A DNA stretch of 18,262 bases from JALZAH01 sp051000755 (GTDB lineage: Bacteria; Actinomycetota; Acidimicrobiia; Acidimicrobiales; Palsa-688): the NCBI GenBank assembly GCA_051000755.1, contig JBPCNZ010000087.1:1-18262 (forward strand), written 5' to 3'. The notes below the pieces were generated by a model. That model had not been told where the DNA came from, did not search any database, and saw only the letters and a list, made by a program, of their open reading frames with translations. The stretch's first letter is position 1. The number at the start of each line of letters is the position of its first letter. The position numbers and the translations under genes were made by a program. Positions 14,219-18,262 of this stretch are shown here, in pieces.

Positions 14219-15069
14219 ACGTCGCCGAGGCCTATGCCCGTTGCGAGGAGGTAACCCGCGCCGAGGCGAGGAACTTCTCCTACGGCATCCGCCTGCTGCC
14301 CCGGCCCAAGCGCCAGGCCATGTCCGCCCTCTACGCGGTGGCTCGGCGCATCGATGACATCGGCGACGGGACCGACCCCACCACGATCAAGCTCGACGCC
14401 CTCGCTGCGACCCGCAAGGACCTGGCGGCCGTGGGCACCGACCCCACCGCCGCCGGCGACGACCCCATCCTGATCGCGCTGGCCGACGCCGCCCGGCGCT
14501 ACCCGATCCCGATGAGCGCCCTCGAGGAGCTGATCGACGGCTGCGAGATGGACGTCAACGGGTCCACCTACGAGACGTTCGACGACCTGGTCGGCTACTG
14601 CCGGCGGGTGGCCGGCACCGTCGGCCGCCTCTCCCTGGGGGTGTACGGCTGTGCCGATCCGGTCGCCGCCGCCCCCCTCGCCGACGCCCTGGGCGTGGCC
14701 CTGCAGATCACCAACATCCTCCGCGACATCGTGGAAGATCGCGACACCATGGGCCGGGTCTACCTGCCCCGGGCCGACCTTGACCGTTTCGGTGCAGGTG
14801 ATGACCTGCGGGGCCCGGTCGACAACGTGGTGGCGATCATCGCCTTCGAGGCGGCCCGGGCCGAGACGTGGTACGCAGACGGGCTCCGCCTGCTGCCGAT
14901 GCTCGATCGTCGCTCCCGGGCGTGCACGGCCGCCATGGCCGGCATCTACCGGCGGCTCCTGGTGCGTATCCAGCGCGACCCGGCCGCGGTCCTACACACC
15001 CGGGTGTCGCTCCCGCCGTGGGAAAAGGCCCAGGTGGCCCTGTCCGGCCTGACCCGGGGCCGGGCATGA
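14215..15069 (+). CDS. hpnD: HpnD, presqualene diphosphate synthase (284 aa)
   Basis: Condenses two farnesyl diphosphates to presqualene diphosphate. Both Mg-diphosphate motifs are canonical: D47-D48-I-G-D51 (ARRIDDIGD) and D171-I-V-E174-D175 (NILRDIVED), with GRVYLPRADLDRFG after the second. RNFSYGIRLLPRPKRQAMSA at the N-terminus and FDDLVGYCRRVAGTVGRLSL are family-typical; the latter parallels HpnC, as expected of paralogues. GTG 14215 overlaps the hpnC stop (GTGA) and hpnE starts within its own stop (ATGA), so translation is probably coupled through all three genes. Length matches HpnD (270-290). A phytoene synthase would look similar, but the neighbouring hpnC, hpnE and shc settle it. Confidence 0.93.
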   Translation: MNVAEAYARCEEVTRAEARNFSYGIRLLPRPKRQAMSALYAVARRIDDIGDGTDPTTIKLDALAATRKDLAAVGTDPTAAGDDPILIALADAARRYPIPMSALEELIDGCEMDVNGSTYETFDDLVGYCRRVAGTVGRLSLGVYGCADPVAAAPLADALGVALQITNILRDIVEDRDTMGRVYLPRADLDRFGAGDDLRGPVDNVVAIIAFEAARAETWYADGLRLLPMLDRRSRACTAAMAGIYRRLLVRIQRDPAAVLHTRVSLPPWEKAQVALSGLTRGRA

Positions 15070-16490
15070 CCAGGCCCCGCGTGGTGGTCGTCGGAGGAGG
15101 TCTGGCCGGCCTGACCGCCGCCCTGCACTGCGCCGACGGCGGGGCGAAGGTCACGGTCGTCGAACGCCGCCGGCGCCTCGGCGGCCTGACGTGGTCGTTC
15201 GACCATGACGGGCTCTCCGTGGACAACGGCCAGCATGTGTTCCTGCGGTGCTGCGAGGCCTACCTCGGGTTCCTCGAGCGGATCGGCTCCGCCGCCGACG
15301 TGACCCTCCAGGACCGGCTGGACATCACGGTGATCCGCCCCGGGGCACAGCCCGGACGTCCCCGGCGGGGCCGGATCACGAGGAACAACCTTCCCGCCCC
15401 CGCCCACCTGGCCGCCTCCCTGCTGGCCTACCCCCTCCTCTCGGTGGCCGACCGGGCCCGCCTGGGCCGGGCCGTGCTGGCCCTGCGCCGTCTCGACCTC
15501 GACGACCCGACTCTCGACGAGCAGACCTTCGGTGCATGGCTGGCGGCCCACGACCAGAGCGAGCGGGCCGTCGCCGCCCTGTGGGACCTGATCACGGTGG
15601 CCACCGTCAACCTGCCTGCGGCCGAGGCATCTCTGGCCATGGGGGCCAAGGTGTTTCAGACCGGTCTGCTCACCGAGGCCTCGGCGGCTGACGTCGGCTG
15701 GTCGAAGATCCCCCTCGGGGTCCTCCACGGCGAGCGAGCGGCGGCCGCCCTGGACCGGATCGGGGCGGAGGTGGCCTACGGCGAGAAGGTGGTGAGGATC
15801 GACCCGGTCAACCTGGCCCGGGGAGGCCACCATGACCGCTGCGGCGATCACGGCGGGTTCGCGGTCCGGACCGAGCACCGCACCCTCGACGCGGACTCGG
15901 TCGTGGTCGCCCTACCCCACAATGCACTGGGCCCGGTCCTGCCCCCTGGCGCCGTGTCCGGCCAGGACCGCCTCGATGAGCTGGGAAGCTCAGCGATCGT
16001 TGATGTGCACCTGACCTACGACCGCCGGGTCACCGATCTCCCCTTCCTGGCCGGGGTGGACACGCCCCTGCAATGGCTCTTCGACCGAACCGCATCATCG
16101 GGTCTGGCCCCTACAGCTGGGCCCCGTTCACCCCAGTACCTGGCCATCTCGCTCTCCGCCGCCGATGAGGCCATGGGGCGACGGCCCGACGATCTGATCG
16201 CCGAGGTGGCCGGCGAGCTGCCCCGAATCCTTCCGGCCGCGACCGGGGCCCGCCTGACCGGCTCGCTGGTCACCAAGGAGCGCTCCGCCACCTTTCGCGC
16301 CGTTCCCGGCACCGGCCGGCTCCGCTCGCCGGCGCGCACCCGCATCCCCGGCCTGTGGTTGGCCGGGGCCTGGACCGACACCGGCTGGCCGGCGACGATG
16401 GAGGGGGCGTGCCGCAGCGGAGGCACCGCCGGGGCAGGCGCCCTTGTCGATGCCGGCCTCGTCCACCGACTGCCTGAGGAGGTGGCATGA
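15066..16490 (+). CDS. hpnE: HpnE, FAD-dependent hydroxysqualene dehydroxylase/reductase (474 aa)
   Basis: Removes the hydroxyl of hydroxysqualene to give squalene, the third step of the bacterial HpnCDE route. An N-terminal Rossmann FAD site is clear (VVVVGGGLAGLTAAL, residues 6-20, then the acidic end of strand two in VTVVERRRRLGG). DNGQHVFLRCCEAYLGFLER is the typical HpnE/carotene-desaturase-like continuation. LWDLITVATVNLPAAEAS marks the middle, and GLWLAGAWTDTGWPATMEGA is the C-terminal FAD-closing motif. The length is slightly above the usual 420-460 because of short Arg/Gly-rich insertions near residues 95-105 and 255-270. ATG 15066 overlaps hpnD by 4 nt, and its own stop overlaps the polyprenyl synthase start. 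Confidence 0.92.
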   Translation: MTRPRVVVVGGGLAGLTAALHCADGGAKVTVVERRRRLGGLTWSFDHDGLSVDNGQHVFLRCCEAYLGFLERIGSAADVTLQDRLDITVIRPGAQPGRPRRGRITRNNLPAPAHLAASLLAYPLLSVADRARLGRAVLALRRLDLDDPTLDEQTFGAWLAAHDQSERAVAALWDLITVATVNLPAAEASLAMGAKVFQTGLLTEASAADVGWSKIPLGVLHGERAAAALDRIGAEVAYGEKVVRIDPVNLARGGHHDRCGDHGGFAVRTEHRTLDADSVVVALPHNALGPVLPPGAVSGQDRLDELGSSAIVDVHLTYDRRVTDLPFLAGVDTPLQWLFDRTASSGLAPTAGPRSPQYLAISLSAADEAMGRRPDDLIAEVAGELPRILPAATGARLTGSLVTKERSATFRAVPGTGRLRSPARTRIPGLWLAGAWTDTGWPATMEGACRSGGTAGAGALVDAGLVHRLPEEVA

Positions 16491-17530
16491 CCCCGACCAT
16501 GGGTGTGCCCGACGTCCTGGCCCGCTCCCGGGAGCTGACCACACCTGCCCTGGTGAACGCCGTCGACCGGCTGGCGCCCGACATCCGCCGGCTGGTCTCC
16601 TACCACATGGGATGGGCGGACACGACGGGCCAACCGACCGACGGCCAGGGAGGCAAGGGCATCCGCCCGGCGCTGGCCCTGCTGTCGGCGGAGGCGGCGT
16701 GGGCCGACGCCACCATCTCCGTCCCCGGCGCCGTGGCCCTGGAGCTGGTCCACAACTTCTCGCTGATCCACGACGACATCATCGACGGCGACACCGAGCG
16801 CCATCACCGCCCGACGGTGTGGTCGGTGTGGGGCATCGGCTCGGCCATCATCGCCGGCGACGCTCTCGAGGCCCTGGCCCATCAGGTGCTGCTCGAGGGG
16901 GACTCGCCTCATGTCGCCACTGCCTCCGCGGCCCTGGCCGAGGCCACGGCCGCCATGATCTCCGGCCAGGCCGACGACATCGCCTTCGAAGGCCGCCGAA
17001 CGGTCACCGTCGAGGAGTGCATGGCCATGGCGGCGGCCAAGACCGGCGCCCTGCTCGGCGCCGCCACCTCCATCGGCGCCGTGCTGGCGGGGGCCTCGCC
17101 TGCCACCGTGGGTGCCCTGCGGGACTTCGGCGCTCACCTGGGTCTGGCATTTCAGGCCGTCGATGATCTCCTGGGGATCTGGGGCGACCCGTCCCGGACC
17201 GGCAAGCCGGCCGGCAACGACCTCCGGCAGCGCAAGAAGTCCATGCCCGTGGTCTCGGCCCTGGGGGCCGGGGGCGAGGAGGCCGATGAGCTGCTGGCCC
17301 TGATCGCCGGCCCCGGGCCCGGTGAGCCCTCCGGACCCCTTCTCGACGGCGACCAGATCGCCCGGGCCGCCTACCTGGTGGAGTCCTGCGGGGGCCGGGC
17401 CTGGACCGCGGCGCGGGCCAAGGCCCATCTCGACGCCGCCCTCAGCGCCCTCGAACGGGTCCGCCTGTCCCCCGCCCCCCAGCGGGAGCTGGCCGACATG
17501 GCCGTCTACGTCGTGGAGCGTCAGTCGTGA
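16487..17530 (+). CDS. Polyprenyl diphosphate synthase, probable farnesyl-PP supplier for hopanoids (347 aa)
   Basis: A trans-isoprenyl diphosphate synthase that chains isopentenyl-PP units. The first Asp-rich motif is D96-D97-I-I-D100 (NFSLIHDDIIDGD) and the second is FQAVDDLLGIWGD (D226-D227). GKGIRPALALLSAEAAW supplies the substrate Lys/Arg, and KTGALLGAATSIGAVLAG is typical. The five residues before the first motif (SLIHD) include no bulky pair that would by itself fix the chain length, so C15 product is inferred from context: it lies between hpnE and shc, overlapping both by 4 nt (ATGA at 16487-16490, GTGA at 17527-17530). Geranylgeranyl-PP or a longer product is the alternative. Similar genes occur in actinobacterial hopanoid clusters. 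Confidence 0.88.
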   Translation: MTPTMGVPDVLARSRELTTPALVNAVDRLAPDIRRLVSYHMGWADTTGQPTDGQGGKGIRPALALLSAEAAWADATISVPGAVALELVHNFSLIHDDIIDGDTERHHRPTVWSVWGIGSAIIAGDALEALAHQVLLEGDSPHVATASAALAEATAAMISGQADDIAFEGRRTVTVEECMAMAAAKTGALLGAATSIGAVLAGASPATVGALRDFGAHLGLAFQAVDDLLGIWGDPSRTGKPAGNDLRQRKKSMPVVSALGAGGEEADELLALIAGPGPGEPSGPLLDGDQIARAAYLVESCGGRAWTAARAKAHLDAALSALERVRLSPAPQRELADMAVYVVERQS

Positions 17531-18176
17531 GTGCCGTCCGGATGGTCGACACCACGCCCCCCGCGGATCGGCCCCGCCAACCCTCGGCCACCCTGCGCGC
17601 CGCCGTCGATCACCTCCTCGACCGCCAATCGCCGGAGGGGTGGTGGAAGGGGGAGCTGGAGACCAACGTGACCATGGACGCCGAGGACGTGCTCCTCCGC
17701 CACTTCCTCGGGATCCTGGAGCCGACCACAGCCGCCAAGGCGGCGGCCTGGATTCGATCCAACCAGCGGGCCGACGGCACCTGGGGCACGTTCCACGGCG
17801 CCCCCGGCGACCTGTCGGCCACCATCGAGGCGTATGTGGCCCTGCGCCTGGCCGGCGAGGCGGCGGACAGCCCCACCATGGTCGCCGCGGCCCGGTGGGT
17901 GGCCGCCAACGGCGGGATCGGCGAGGCCCGGGTCTTCACCAGGATCTGGCTGGCCATGGTCGGGGCATGGGACTGGGAGCGACTCCCCGTCCTCCCCCCC
18001 GAGATCATGCTCCTCCCCGCGTGGGCACCGCTCAACATCTACGACTTCGGCTGCTGGGCCCGCCAGACCATCGTCGCCCTCTCCGTGGTCATGGCCCACC
18101 GGCCGGCCCGATCCCTGCCCTTCGACCTCGACGAGCTGCATGCTCGGCCGCTCCCGGCGTCTGGCGGGACCGGCCT
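17527..18176 (+). CDS. shc: Squalene-hopene cyclase, N-terminal part (truncated by end of reliable sequence)
   Basis: A membrane-associated class II triterpene cyclase that folds squalene into hopene. About 216 codons are readable. LLDRQSPEGWWKGELETNVT and MDAEDVLLRHFLGI are the conserved N-terminal stretch; NQRADGTWGTFHGAPGDLSA and TIEAYVALRLAG include a QW-type repeat; FTRIWLAMVGAWDW, PEIMLLPAWAPLNIYDFGCW and ARQTIVALSVVMAHRP follow. A full enzyme has about 630-680 residues, so two thirds are missing, including the catalytic DxDD motif. GTG 17527 overlaps the preceding stop (GTGA). The frame is open up to a poly-G tract beginning at 18177, which does not look like real gene sequence. Confidence 0.93.

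Positions 18177-18262
<86 letters not shown>

Noticed and set aside
13322..15069. hpnC and hpnD as a recent tandem duplication or CrtB phytoene synthases
   Set aside because: They are similar only at family motifs, and the adjacent hpnE and shc fix them as the standard HpnC/HpnD pair.

Overview
This is a GC-rich window with dense, mostly plus-strand genes, short gaps and many 4-nt stop/start overlaps. A BldD-type regulator, a WXG100-type (type VII secretion) protein pair, GlgX and a complete hpnC-hpnD-hpnE hopanoid set suggest an actinobacterium (Actinomycetota). Gene content and protein style make me think of the Acidimicrobiia, but no rRNA or other firm marker is present, so the class is an inference.

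Bases 1-2012 look like one end of an integrated mobile element. A tyrosine recombinase gene, preceded by a small AlpA/excisionase-like DNA-binding gene, ends 14 nt from the 3' end of a tRNA-Cys gene, the usual geometry for integration into a tRNA. The rest of the element would lie left of base 1. Divergent from int is a small minus-strand operon: an 81-residue helical protein of unknown function, then a helix-turn-helix gene cut by the window edge. The two arms are separated by a control region with two near-identical palindromes and two overlapping opposed promoters, which looks like a genetic switch. The start of the helix-turn-helix gene holds two 25-nt palindromes whose differences keep them self-complementary.

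Bases 2013-9923 are chromosomal: tRNA-Cys; a probable type VII secretion pair (an EspC-like small protein and a WXG100-NlpC/P60-transglycosylase wall hydrolase); a CaCA-family cation/proton antiporter; GlgX glycogen debranching enzyme; a BldD-like regulator that keeps the c-di-GMP signature; an ACAD10/11-type acyl-CoA dehydrogenase; and a convergent glyoxalase II/persulfide dioxygenase-like metallo-hydrolase.

Bases 10000-18176 run on the plus strand: a pirin, an aldehyde dehydrogenase and an unusual MerR-TetR double-HTH regulator (probably one operon), then the hopanoid operon hpnC-hpnD-hpnE-polyprenyl synthase-shc. In that operon the synthase supplies farnesyl-PP, HpnD makes presqualene-PP, HpnC hydroxysqualene, HpnE squalene, and Shc cyclises it to hopene. 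All four junctions overlap by exactly 4 nt (ATGA or GTGA). shc is cut by the end of real sequence: from about 18177 the window is a C-free poly-G tract that looks like a sequencing or assembly artefact.
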